Notes under the pieces: model-generated
The model's database searches: none
Told to the model about the DNA's origin: nothing
What the model saw: only the letters and a program-made list of their open reading frames with translations
In this document: positions 44,526-53,280 of the stretch, one piece after another
Layout of the letters: each line of letters starts with the position of its first letter
Numbering within the stretch: position 1 is the stretch's first letter
Translations under genes and position numbers: made by a program
NCBI GenBank assembly: GCA_016191085.1
Contig: JACPPJ010000021.1
Location: 1 to 64,000 of the forward strand
Length of the DNA stretch: 64,000 nt
Direction of reading: 5' to 3'
Origin: Acidobacteriota bacterium
GTDB lineage: Bacteria > Acidobacteriota > Terriglobia > 2-12-FULL-54-10

Positions 44526-46211
44526 CTATTTCTTTTCTTCCAAAATCATCTCTGAGAGTGCTGCGCCCGCGGGAACCATTGGGTAGACGTTCGTCTCCGC
44601 AGGGCATTCGACCACTAGTTGTGCAGCGCCGGGCGCCGCTAGGAACTCACGCAGTTGGCGCTCCATGTCGTCGGCCTGGTTCATCAGCACGCCGGGTATG
44701 CCGTAGGCCTCACCGATGCGCACGAAGTCGGGATTGTCATAGAGGTCAACTTCGGAGTAGCGGCGATCCCAGAAAAGTTGCTGCCATTGGCGCACCATGC
44801 CGAGGTACTTGTTATCAATCACCAGCAACTTAAGGGGCAGGTTGTAGCGTTGCACCGTGGCCAGCTCTTGAATATTCATTTGGAAGCCGCCATCCCCGCT
44901 GATACAGACCACCTGGCGATCCGGGTACGCGAGCTGCACTCCGATCGCGGCAGGGAGAGAGAAGCCCATCGACCCCAGTCCGCCCGAAGTGATGAACTGT
45001 CGGGGATCAGCTACGGAAGCGCGCTGCGCTGCCCACATCTGGTGCTGACCCACGTCGGCCGTGACTAGCGCGTCGGGCTCAATCATGCGGAACAATAAAT
45101 CCAGCAAATGAGTCGGTGAAGGCTTCCCTCCCGCGACATGCTCTTTCGCTTTGGGGTTGTGAATCGCTCGCGTCTCTTCCACCCACGCACTCCAATCCGG
45201 CAATGGATTGGGGAGCGCTGCCAGCAGTGCGGGCACGGTATCCTTTAGGTCGCCAATCACCGGCAGTTCGCAGGTGCGGACGCGGTGCAGTTGCGCGGGA
45301 TCAATTTCGAAGTGAATGATTTTTGCCTGGCGCGCAAAGCGCGAAGCATCGCCGGTCACGCGGTCGTCCAACCGGGCGCCCAGCACCAGCAACAGATCCG
45401 AATGGCTGACGGCGAGATTCGATTGCCGCGAGCCATGCATGCCCACCATCCCCAGATAATACGGGCGGTCCTCAGAGATAGTTCCCAAACCTTGAACCGT
45501 GGCGACCGCTGGAATCCGCAGGCGATCGAGCAACTCCCGCACGCTTTGGGTAGCTCCCGCCCACTTCGCACCCGCGCCGATCAGAGCCACAGGGTGCTTG
45601 CTCGCCACGAGCATGGAAGCAACTTCTTCGAACGGCAGCGAAGCGCCGGTCTCTGGCCTGTATCCGGCCACCTGCACTTGGCTGCGTTCGGGGTAACTGA
45701 CCTGCTCCAGTTTTTCGCGGCTCACGTCAACGGGAATGTCTATCAGTACGGGTCCCGGGCGGCCGCTGCTGGCGATGTAGAACGCTTCGGCAAACAGGCG
45801 AGGAAGGTCTTCCGTTTTGGTAACGAGACAGTTCCACTTCGTGATAGGCAGCGTCAAACCGGCTACGTCGGTCTCCTGAAATGCATCGGTTCCGATAACA
45901 GCGCGGCGCACCTGGCCCGTGATGCAGATCAGCGGTACTCCATCCATCTTGGCATCGGCGATGCCCGTCACCAGATTGGTCGCCCCTGGGCCAGAGGTAG
46001 CCAGGCACACGCCAGGACGGCCCGTAGCGCGCGCGTACCCGCCGGCGGCGAATACTGCTCCCTGCTCGTGCCGCGTCAGGATGTGACGTATGGGACTGTT
46101 ATAGAGTGCGTCGTAGATCGGGATGTTGCAGCCACCAGGATAGCCGAACACAAATTCTACTTCTTCCCGCCTCAAACACTGCAGGATGATTTCAGCACCG
46201 CTGATAGACAT
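44526..46211 (-). CDS. ilvB: Acetolactate synthase large (catalytic) subunit
   Basis: ThDP- and FAD-dependent enzyme making acetolactate or acetohydroxybutyrate for Val, Leu and Ile. The catalytic Glu is in LTRHEQGAVFAAGGYARATG. The FAD/middle domain is complete, and the ThDP-Mg motif is GDGGFQMNIQELATVQRYN ending in NKYLGMVRQWQ. ATG 46211 is chosen because GGAGGGGATCAGTA precedes it; the track start 46292 adds 27 charged residues. 561 aa. The regulatory subunit gene follows. An AT-rich upstream region shared with the divergent ligT-like gene probably holds both promoters. Confidence 0.94.
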   Translation of the reverse strand: MSISGAEIILQCLRREEVEFVFGYPGGCNIPIYDALYNSPIRHILTRHEQGAVFAAGGYARATGRPGVCLATSGPGATNLVTGIADAKMDGVPLICITGQVRRAVIGTDAFQETDVAGLTLPITKWNCLVTKTEDLPRLFAEAFYIASSGRPGPVLIDIPVDVSREKLEQVSYPERSQVQVAGYRPETGASLPFEEVASMLVASKHPVALIGAGAKWAGATQSVRELLDRLRIPAVATVQGLGTISEDRPYYLGMVGMHGSRQSNLAVSHSDLLLVLGARLDDRVTGDASRFARQAKIIHFEIDPAQLHRVRTCELPVIGDLKDTVPALLAALPNPLPDWSAWVEETRAIHNPKAKEHVAGGKPSPTHLLDLLFRMIEPDALVTADVGQHQMWAAQRASVADPRQFITSGGLGSMGFSLPAAIGVQLAYPDRQVVCISGDGGFQMNIQELATVQRYNLPLKLLVIDNKYLGMVRQWQQLFWDRRYSEVDLYDNPDFVRIGEAYGIPGVLMNQADDMERQLREFLAAPGAAQLVVECPAETNVYPMVPAGAALSEMILEEKK

Positions 46212-46483
46212 TACTGATCCCCTCCTTCGCTCGCACACCCGCCTTTTGCGCTGTGCTGCTGCCGCTGGCTCATCTCTTTCTCGGCTCTGCATCCATCCGC
46301 TTCAACATGCCGCATAAACAGCCTCTTGCGAACCGAAATAGAAGCAGCCATTCCATTAGAACGTATCGGTGCCCATTTGTAAAGATCATAATCATTATTT
46401 TCTTCATAAATTTTATTTATAACCACCACGCGCCGTTCAGTATTCGCTTGAACCGACGATTGAGAATCTTATAAGCTTGAGCT

Positions 46484-47035
46484 ATGGCCGAAGATAGTTA
46501 CGCGCTGGTCAGCTATATCCCCGGCAAACTGGGGAATTTCATTGACAGTCTGCGGCGGCGATTCGACCCGGGGCTCGCCTGCTGGCTGGCACACGTTACG
46601 CTTCTTTCCCCGCGTTCGTTGCCCGAGCCTCTTGACACCTTGTTGGAGGCCATTCGCCAGCAGTCCGCATCTTTCGAGCCGTTTGATGTGACGATTAGCC
46701 GTGTAGAAACATTTTGGCCGGTCTCCGGAGTCGTGTACCTGGGGATCTCTGAAGGTGCGGAGCGGCTGGCGCAACTCCACGAGTCGCTCAACGCAGGACC
46801 GCTCGCATTCGCCGAACCGCACCCCTACGTTTCTCACGTAACAATCGCGCAACAATTGAGCCAGATCGAAAAAGACGCCATTATGAAAGAGGTACGCGAA
46901 GAGTGGGTGCGCTACGGTGTAGAAACCTGTTTCCGCGTTGAATCACTTTTTTTGGTGAAGAAGACTCCGGAGAACCGCTGGATTGACCTTGCACCGATTA
47001 GGTTGGGTGAGAGGCTCGCTCACTTCAGCATATAA
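46484..47035 (+). CDS. 2'-5' RNA ligase superfamily protein (LigT/2H phosphoesterase-like)
   Basis: 183 aa with the two HxT motifs of the 2H superfamily: HVTLLSPR (about residue 39) and HVTIAQQ (about residue 122). Family members hydrolyse 2',3'-cyclic phosphates or ligate tRNA halves. The substrate here is unknown. It is divergent from ilvB and 237 bp upstream of mraZ. Confidence 0.82.
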   Translation: MAEDSYALVSYIPGKLGNFIDSLRRRFDPGLACWLAHVTLLSPRSLPEPLDTLLEAIRQQSASFEPFDVTISRVETFWPVSGVVYLGISEGAERLAQLHESLNAGPLAFAEPHPYVSHVTIAQQLSQIEKDAIMKEVREEWVRYGVETCFRVESLFLVKKTPENRWIDLAPIRLGERLAHFSI

Positions 47036-47157
47036 ATACAGGTACCGTGTAGCTTTTGAGTGAACACCGTACCTGCCAGTACGTATGCTACCCGCACCAA
47101 TCCATTCCCGACGCGAGCTTAATTCCACAATTAATTTCTGCAAATAAAAGATTTTTC

Positions 47158-47221
47158 TTGACAACATTCCCGCCGTTGCGGTAAGAAGTGGTATGAAGTG
47201 GAATAAAGTAGGTGAAATTGG
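47158..47221 (+). promoter_or_regulatory. mraZ promoter region with 10-bp-spaced MraZ-type boxes
   Basis: A -35 TTGACA lies at 47158-47163; the -10 is weak. Overlapping and following it are AAGTGG (47186), AAGTGG (47196), AAGTAG (47206) and AATTGG (47216), four hexamers at exact 10-bp steps. MraZ of other bacteria binds tandem GTGG/TGGG repeats upstream of its own operon, so these are candidate autoregulatory operators of the dcw cluster. Confidence 0.7.
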
Positions 47222-47272
47222 AGTGACAGCGCCCGATTTCCAGAGGGCAACGAGAGGTCCTACGGTATAGCG

Positions 47273-47707
47273 ATGCTGCTCGGCAATTTTCCAGCTCGGA
47301 TAGACGACAAAGGACGTCTGAAGATTCCTGCCCAGTTCAAGGAAGAACTGGAACGGAGCTATAGGGGAGACTTTTTCGTCTCAAGTCCGGATGGCCAATA
47401 CGCGTGGGTCTATCCAATGGAGGAATGGGCCAAGATCGAAGAGAAACTGCTGGCAAGCTCCGTTTCAGGTCAACTCCGCCGCAAGTTTTTGGACCGCGCC
47501 AATTATTACGGCCAGGCGGTGAAGTGGGACCCTCAAGGCAGAATCTTGATCCCGGCGCAACTGCGCGAATCGGCAGAGATCAAAGGCGACGTGGCAGTGC
47601 TTGGCAACCTGACTCACTTGACCGTGAGAAACAACGAACGCTATCTCGCGGAGATCCGAGAGAACCCGATCACGCCCGAGGAAATGGATGCGCTGGGAAT
47701 CTTCTAA
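47273..47707 (+). CDS. mraZ: Transcriptional regulator MraZ
   Basis: First gene of the dcw (division and cell wall) cluster; ring-forming DNA-binding repressor of its own operon. 144 aa with two AbrB-like repeats: ARIDDKGRLKIPAQFKEEL near the N-terminus and WDPQGRILIPAQLRE near residue 90. The 10-bp-spaced boxes upstream suit its oligomeric ring. rsmH starts 41 bp downstream. Confidence 0.95.
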   Translation: MLLGNFPARIDDKGRLKIPAQFKEELERSYRGDFFVSSPDGQYAWVYPMEEWAKIEEKLLASSVSGQLRRKFLDRANYYGQAVKWDPQGRILIPAQLRESAEIKGDVAVLGNLTHLTVRNNERYLAEIRENPITPEEMDALGIF

Positions 47708-47748
47708 TGTGGTAGCGGCTTCGCTACCAATGCGCCGAAAGGCCGCCG

Positions 47749-48690
47749 ATGCACATCTCGGTATTGGTTTCGGAAGCTCTCGAATGGCTGGCAATCAAGC
47801 CGGAGGGCATTTACGTCGATGCGACTGTTGGAGCGGGCGGACACAGCCGGGCGATTTTGCAGTCACTGACCACAGGACGCCTGATCGGGTTGGACAAGGA
47901 CCCCAGCGCAATCGAAATGGCGCAACGCAACTTATCGGACTTTGGGCAGAAGCTTACATTAGTGCAGCGAGACTTCGCCGGGTTACTCCCACTTCTGCAT
48001 GAGATGCAGATTAGTGGAGTGGACGGGATTTTAGCAGACTTAGGGCTGTCGCAGATGCAGATAGATAACGCAGAACGCGGGTTCAGTTTTCGCGCGGCGG
48101 GACCGCTGGACATGCGCATGGACCCGACGCAGCCCTTAACTGCAGCCGAGATCGTGAATCACTTCGATGAGCGCGAGCTAGCAGATCTGATTTACGAATA
48201 TGGAGAAGAAAGGAGGTCGCACAGAATCGCCAGAGCGATTGTCCGGGCGCGGCCGATCCGGAACACGGTACAGTTGGCAAAGCTGATCGAAGCCTGCCTG
48301 GGGGGCAGGCGCAGGAAGGTCGCGCCGCGGACAATCAAACCCATTCACCCTGCCACGCTGACGTTCCAAGCGTTGCGTATCGCAGTAAATTCCGAACTCG
48401 CATCGCTAGTTCAGTTGCTCAAAGATTCTCCGTCATGCCTGCGCGGTAGCGGGCGGCTGGTCATCATAAGTTTTCATTCACTCGAAGATCGTTTAGTGAA
48501 GCAGCATTTTCAACAGTGGGACCGGGCAGGGCTGATGCGGAATCTGACTCGCCACGTGATCAGGCCCGGTGTCCCGGAAGTGGGTTCCAATCCACGGTCG
48601 CGAAGCGCGCGCTTGCGTGCCGCTGAACGGCTCGTCAACACCAACGAAACTGATCCCGGAGACCAGCCTCACTCCGGAGCGTCGATGTAA
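47749..48690 (+). CDS. rsmH: 16S rRNA (cytosine1402-N4)-methyltransferase
   Basis: Methylates C1402 of 16S rRNA in the P site. N-terminal HISVLVSEALEWLAIKPEG and YVDATVGAGGHSRAIL (SAM motif I) are diagnostic, with DGILADLGLSQMQID and the C-terminal IISFHSLEDRLVKQHF. 313 aa is full length. It is the second gene of the dcw cluster; ftsL starts 13 bp after its stop. Confidence 0.96.
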   Translation: MHISVLVSEALEWLAIKPEGIYVDATVGAGGHSRAILQSLTTGRLIGLDKDPSAIEMAQRNLSDFGQKLTLVQRDFAGLLPLLHEMQISGVDGILADLGLSQMQIDNAERGFSFRAAGPLDMRMDPTQPLTAAEIVNHFDERELADLIYEYGEERRSHRIARAIVRARPIRNTVQLAKLIEACLGGRRRKVAPRTIKPIHPATLTFQALRIAVNSELASLVQLLKDSPSCLRGSGRLVIISFHSLEDRLVKQHFQQWDRAGLMRNLTRHVIRPGVPEVGSNPRSRSARLRAAERLVNTNETDPGDQPHSGASM

Positions 48691-48703
48691 GGAAGAAAGC
48701 GCA

Positions 48704-49132
48704 ATGAGAGAGATCTATTACGTGAAATCGATTGACAACTCCCGGCTGGCGCCGGTTATGGACCCCCGAGCTCCCAAACAATACGCAAGCATTCTGATGC
48801 TGGCCGCCGCGATCTTTGCAGTGATCCTGTTCTCGTCGTGGCAGCGCTACACTGGTGTGGCAGATGGGTACAAGCTGGAGACGCTGCAGAAGCAAAAACA
48901 GGATATGCTCGAGTCCAACCGGAAATTGCGGCTTGAGGAAGCCTCACTCGTCAATCCAGTCCGCATCGATACCATTGCGCGGAACGACCTCCAGATGTCC
49001 CCCCTGGCACCTGCTCAGATCATTCGCGAGATGGCTCCGACCGCGAATGATCTGAGCGTGACGGCTGAAGCCCGCAAGCCGGTCGGTCCCTTGGCATATC
49101 AGATGAAAAATGTAGCGGCCGCGGTGCCGTAA
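48704..49132 (+). CDS. ftsL: Cell division protein FtsL
   Basis: Bitopic divisome protein, identified mainly by position between rsmH and ftsI and by topology. It has a short cytoplasmic N-terminus, one membrane helix (about 29-48, ILMLAAAIFAVILFSSW) and a periplasmic coiled coil (LETLQKQKQDMLESNRKLRLEEASL). ATG 48704 with GGAAG upstream is chosen over the track start at 48569, which lies in rsmH. At 142 aa it is slightly longer than E. coli FtsL, the extra being a polar C-terminal tail. Confidence 0.85.
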   Translation: MREIYYVKSIDNSRLAPVMDPRAPKQYASILMLAAAIFAVILFSSWQRYTGVADGYKLETLQKQKQDMLESNRKLRLEEASLVNPVRIDTIARNDLQMSPLAPAQIIREMAPTANDLSVTAEARKPVGPLAYQMKNVAAAVP

Positions 49133-49438
49133 CCGCATTTGGGACGGATAACGACCTTAACAAGTACTTTGTCAGGACATGGCTTCGGAGTGTGTGAAAA
49201 CGTCGGATTTGCGGAAGGGCACGACTTCAGTCGTGCCGTAAGTCGCGAGCTTTCAATTCGGCTTTAGCCGCTGAGGTCAGTCATGCAGGTTTCGCACACA
49301 CTCTTCAGCCTTGCCGAAATCTGTTGCCCGGCAGAGCGGCTTTAGCTGAGGTGCGAGGCATTCCCTCAGGGGCTAAAGCCTCCGTTTTCTCGCCCTCGGA
49401 TCGGCACGCCTAAAGGCGTGCCCTGACGGCTAGCTGTT
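49133..49438. other. ftsL-ftsI intergenic region filled by repeats
   Basis: 306 bp without a gene; about 210 bp of it is the family-B repeat cluster. The repeat runs to within 10 bp of the ftsI start and leaves no recognisable Shine-Dalgarno. Confidence 0.7.
49217..49429. repeat. Palindromic repeat family B, cluster 1
   Basis: Successive hairpins: GGCACGACTTCAGTCGTGCC, CGGCTTTAGCCGCTGAGG, a second CGGCTTTAGCTGAGG unit, CCTCAGGGGCTAAAGCC, and GGCACGCCTAAAGGCGTGCC followed by CTGACGG. The same ordered hairpins recur at 59621-59752 and 61422-61564. Confidence 0.85.
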
Positions 49439-51631
49439 ATGACCTCATCGAGCCGCAGCTTCGTCGTGGTCTCCGCGCTGGTTGCGGCGTGGACCCTCCT
49501 CGTTGTCGCACGGCTTTTACAACTGCAGGTGTATCGGCACGACTCATTTGTTCGGCAGGCACGCCGGCAGCAGGAGCGCACCATTGAGGTGAGCCCTGTA
49601 CGCGGCGTGATCTACGACCGTAACTACCACCCGCTGGCCATGAGCGTGCAAGTCGACTCGATTTTCGCCGTGCCGGGCGAGATTCCCAATCCGCGGGACA
49701 CCGCGAAGATGCTTTCTCCGATTCTGGGTATTTCCGAAGCCGAGCTGCAACGGCGTCTCAAATCGGGCCGCTTCTTCAGTTGGATCAAGCGCAAAGTTTC
49801 CGATCGGGAGGCCAAGCGCGTCCGGCAGTTGAATCTGCAGGGCATCTATACCCAGAAGGAAAACAAACGTTTTTACCCCAAGCGCGAGCTTGCCGCGCAC
49901 GTGCTGGGCTATGTGGGAATGGACGATCACGGGCTGGCGGGTTTGGAATTGAGCTATGAAAGCAGCATCCGCGGACGTCCTGCGCAATTAGTGATTGAAA
50001 CAGACGCTAAACAACGTTGGCGAGGCCGCGAGGGCCGGCCGCCGGAGCCGGGCCAGAATCTGGTGCTGACGCTGGATGAGAACATCCAGTACATTGCCGA
50101 GCGCGAATTGGCCGCAGCGGTAAACCAATTTCGTCCTCTATCGGCGACCGTGATCGTGCAGGAACCGCACACCGGCGAGATACTGGCCATGGCCAACCAG
50201 CCGACATTCAATCCGAACAGGTATTCTGATTTTCCCCCCGATTCCCTTAGAAATCCCGCAGTGGCCGCCTCGTATGAGCCGGGTTCAACCTTCAAAATCG
50301 TAACGGTCGCATCCGCGCTGGAAGAGAAACTCACGGAACCGGGAGAGCGAATCGATTGTCAGATGGGCGCGATCGTGCTCGCCGGCCATGTGATTCACGA
50401 CCACCACAAATATGGCGTCCTGACAGTCAACGAAATCATGCAAAACTCAAGCGGCGTGGGCGTTATCAAGCTCGCACTGCGTTTAGGCAATGAAAACATG
50501 TACCGGTACATGCAAGCTTTCGGATTCGGCGCTCCCACCGGCATCGAACTTCCAGGCGAGGCTCGCGGGTTGACCAAGCCCCCGGAGCGTTGGTCGAAGA
50601 TCTCGATCGGCGCTATTGCCATGGGTCAGGAAGTCGGAGTTACGTCACTTCAGATCGTCAGCATAGCGTCCGCCGCTGCCAACGGCGGCTGGTGGATGCG
50701 TCCAACAATCGTCCGTGAGCAATTCCGCAAAGCGCGCTCCTCCATGCCGCCTGCGCCGAGAAAGGTCATGAGCGAGGAAACGGCGGCAGCGATCCGCAAA
50801 ATGCTGACGATGGTGGTCACGAGCGGTACGGCGAAAACCGCACAGCTGAACGGCTACACTGCTGCCGGAAAAACTGGAACGGCGCAAAAGATCGACCCCA
50901 GGACAGGCACGTATTCGAAACGCGATTATGTCGCCTCGTATGTCGGATTCGCGCCGGCCGAGTCTCCCATGTTCACAATCCTGGTGGCCGTCGACTCCCC
51001 CCGTGGAAAGATTTATGGTGGCGAAGTAGCCGCTCCGGTATTCAAACGGATTGCTGAACAAATATTGGCATATCGCAATGTGCCGCCATCGCTACCCGTC
51101 AAACCCGCATTGCGCCAGGCTGCCTGGACTGGCCAGAGGCAACCGGCGCCGGCCGACTTCGCTGCGGAACTGCCTTCGTCGGATTGGAATGATGCTGAGG
51201 CGCTGGACGGAAGCGGAGCTGCAATGCTGTCCATTGACTCTGGTGTGGCGGCCCCCAACTTCATAAGCAAAACGGCGCGGTCGGTTGCCGGGGAATCGCA
51301 GCTACAAGGCGTTCCGGTTCGGTTGATTGGCAGCGGCCTCGCTTACCACCAGTCGCCCGAGCCCGGAAGTCTGTTGCGCGTGGATCAGAAGATCACCGTC
51401 TGGTTCAAAGTCGGGAGCGCTGCTGGTTTGGCTCAGGCGCAGCAGTCAACGGGAGTCCAGGCACAGACCGCGAATCGACCGAAAGAAGACCAGCCTACCG
51501 ACCAGGGCGCCATCACCGCGCCAAAGCGCCAAGACAACCCTTGGACTTCTCCAGGCATCCACAAAACGGGAGGAGCGACCCAGCGCAGTGTCCGGCCTGC
51601 AGGCGTCACTCCCATTGCGGCGCCAGGTTGA
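49439..51631 (+). CDS. ftsI: Peptidoglycan transpeptidase FtsI (PBP3) with C-terminal PASTA domain
   Basis: Septal class B penicillin-binding protein. One N-terminal membrane helix is followed by the dimerisation domain (IEVSPVRGVIYDRNYHPLA) and the transpeptidase. Active-site motifs: STFK (Ser283), KTGT (478-481), and at the SxN position SSG (337-339) where Asn is usual. C-terminal residues about 620-675 (LIGSGLAYHQSPEPGSLL) are a PASTA domain, then a Pro/Gln-rich tail. At 730 aa it is longer than E. coli FtsI (588) because of this extension. It probably uses a weak ribosome site because a repeat abuts its start. Confidence 0.94.
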   Translation: MTSSSRSFVVVSALVAAWTLLVVARLLQLQVYRHDSFVRQARRQQERTIEVSPVRGVIYDRNYHPLAMSVQVDSIFAVPGEIPNPRDTAKMLSPILGISEAELQRRLKSGRFFSWIKRKVSDREAKRVRQLNLQGIYTQKENKRFYPKRELAAHVLGYVGMDDHGLAGLELSYESSIRGRPAQLVIETDAKQRWRGREGRPPEPGQNLVLTLDENIQYIAERELAAAVNQFRPLSATVIVQEPHTGEILAMANQPTFNPNRYSDFPPDSLRNPAVAASYEPGSTFKIVTVASALEEKLTEPGERIDCQMGAIVLAGHVIHDHHKYGVLTVNEIMQNSSGVGVIKLALRLGNENMYRYMQAFGFGAPTGIELPGEARGLTKPPERWSKISIGAIAMGQEVGVTSLQIVSIASAAANGGWWMRPTIVREQFRKARSSMPPAPRKVMSEETAAAIRKMLTMVVTSGTAKTAQLNGYTAAGKTGTAQKIDPRTGTYSKRDYVASYVGFAPAESPMFTILVAVDSPRGKIYGGEVAAPVFKRIAEQILAYRNVPPSLPVKPALRQAAWTGQRQPAPADFAAELPSSDWNDAEALDGSGAAMLSIDSGVAAPNFISKTARSVAGESQLQGVPVRLIGSGLAYHQSPEPGSLLRVDQKITVWFKVGSAAGLAQAQQSTGVQAQTANRPKEDQPTDQGAITAPKRQDNPWTSPGIHKTGGATQRSVRPAGVTPIAAPG

Positions 51632-51774
51632 CGCTCGGCTGCGGACTGGTCCGGCAGCACCGCTGTCGGGGAACGGTTATAATGATGTCAGCGCGCCTCG
51701 GTAAGTGCCAGCGCGCCTGGTAACACAATGGCCACCATCAGAGCCCGATCCGCTGGGCAGGCAGCCACAGTTTA

Positions 51775-53280
51775 ATGGTTCTCCAGCAACTCTTGGAAGC
51801 GATTCCCGGCAGAACTCTAGTTTTTGGCAATGGAAATTTGGAGATCACTGGCTTGGAGTACGACTCGCGGCGAGTGCGGCCGGGACAAGTGTTCTTCGCA
51901 ATTCGCGGCCTGAAACAGGATGGCGCCCGCTTCATTCCGGAAGCGCTGTCCCGTGGCGCGGTCGCGGTGGTCTCGGAGGCGCCCCCGGACTCTGTACCAA
52001 ACGAGCGGTTGCCGGCTTGGATATGTACTCCGAACACCCGCGTAGCTATGGCGCTGGCCGCTCGGGTTTATTATGGCAACCCATCAAGTCAGATGAAACT
52101 GTTCGGAATCACTGGGACCAACGGCAAAACAACCGTCGCGTTCTTGCTGGCGTCGATCCTGCAGTCGTCCGGGTGGAGGCCAGGACTGTTCGGAACGATT
52201 GAATACGACATTGAATTTGGCGGTGAGCCGATTCTCAGCCATCTGTCTGCCCCGAATACGACTCCGGAGTCGCTGGATCTGCAGAGACTGCTCCGGGCTG
52301 TGGTGGACCACGGCGGAAGATCTGCGGTGATGGAAGTCTCCTCCCATGCCCTGGCACTGGACCGTGTGGAGGGCTGCAGTTTTTATACGGCCGTGTTCAC
52401 CAACCTCTCCCGTGATCACCTGGACTTTCATAACGATATGGAGAGTTACTTCGCGGCCAAGCAGAAGCTGTTCGCCGGCTCGGCATCGGCTCCGCCACCC
52501 ACTTATGCGGTGCTGAATGCAGATGACGCTCGCTGCTCTTCCCTGCGCGCCAGCACTCCCACCCAGGTGCTAACGTACGGAATGAGCGCGCCTGCTGATG
52601 TGATCGCGCGCCAGTGGAGCACCGGCAAGAGCGGAATCGAAGCCGTCCTGGAAACACCATGCGGCACTGTCGAGGTTCAGTCTCCTCTTCTCGGGCGGCA
52701 CAATGTTTATAACCTAATGGCGGCCACAACCGCGGCTCTGACGCTGGATATAGCTCCGCAGAAGATCAGCGAGGCTGTCAGTCGCCTCAGAGTTCCTGGA
52801 CGCGTCGAATCCATCGATGAAGGTCAGCCATTCAGGGTGGTGGTGGACTACGCGCACACGGATGATGCTTTGCGAAACCTGCTGCAATCTGCGCGCGAAT
52901 GGAGCGCTGGCCGTGTAATTCTGGTATTTGGATGCGGAGGAGAAAGAGATCGTACCAAGCGTCCGCTGATGGGAATGGCCGCCGCTGCCGCAGATAAGAC
53001 GGTGCTGACGTCCGACAATCCTCGGGGCGAGGACCCGATTGCTATTCTCAACGACGTTATTGTTGGGCTGCAAAAATCCAAGGCAATCTATGACGTCCAG
53101 GGGGACAGGCAAAGAGCTATTGAGATGGCTATCCTCGATGCACGTCCCGGCGATACGGTGTTGATCGCGGGCAAGGGGCACGAGACGTATCAAATAATCG
53201 GCAATCAGAAACTGCCATTTGACGATCGCGAGACCGCCCGTGCCGTTTTGCGCAAGCTAGGCTTTGACAAGACTCCATGA
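51775..53280 (+). CDS. murE: UDP-MurNAc-tripeptide synthetase MurE (meso-DAP type)
   Basis: Adds the third amino acid to the peptidoglycan stem. ATP-binding GTNGKTTVAFLL lies near residue 115. The substrate motif DNPRGEDP (about 415) contains DNPR, which in the family marks meso-diaminopimelate rather than lysine. 501 aa is normal. The stop overlaps the murF start (ATGA at 53277-53280), indicating coupling. 143 bp separate it from ftsI. Confidence 0.96.
   Translation: MVLQQLLEAIPGRTLVFGNGNLEITGLEYDSRRVRPGQVFFAIRGLKQDGARFIPEALSRGAVAVVSEAPPDSVPNERLPAWICTPNTRVAMALAARVYYGNPSSQMKLFGITGTNGKTTVAFLLASILQSSGWRPGLFGTIEYDIEFGGEPILSHLSAPNTTPESLDLQRLLRAVVDHGGRSAVMEVSSHALALDRVEGCSFYTAVFTNLSRDHLDFHNDMESYFAAKQKLFAGSASAPPPTYAVLNADDARCSSLRASTPTQVLTYGMSAPADVIARQWSTGKSGIEAVLETPCGTVEVQSPLLGRHNVYNLMAATTAALTLDIAPQKISEAVSRLRVPGRVESIDEGQPFRVVVDYAHTDDALRNLLQSAREWSAGRVILVFGCGGERDRTKRPLMGMAAAAADKTVLTSDNPRGEDPIAILNDVIVGLQKSKAIYDVQGDRQRAIEMAILDARPGDTVLIAGKGHETYQIIGNQKLPFDDRETARAVLRKLGFDKTP

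Noticed and set aside
46212-46483. Possible branched-chain amino acid attenuator upstream of ilvB
   Set aside because: A short minus-strand ORF in the AT-rich leader has several Ile/Leu/Val codons, but the share is not above an average protein, and I found no terminator hairpin with a U-tract before ilvB.
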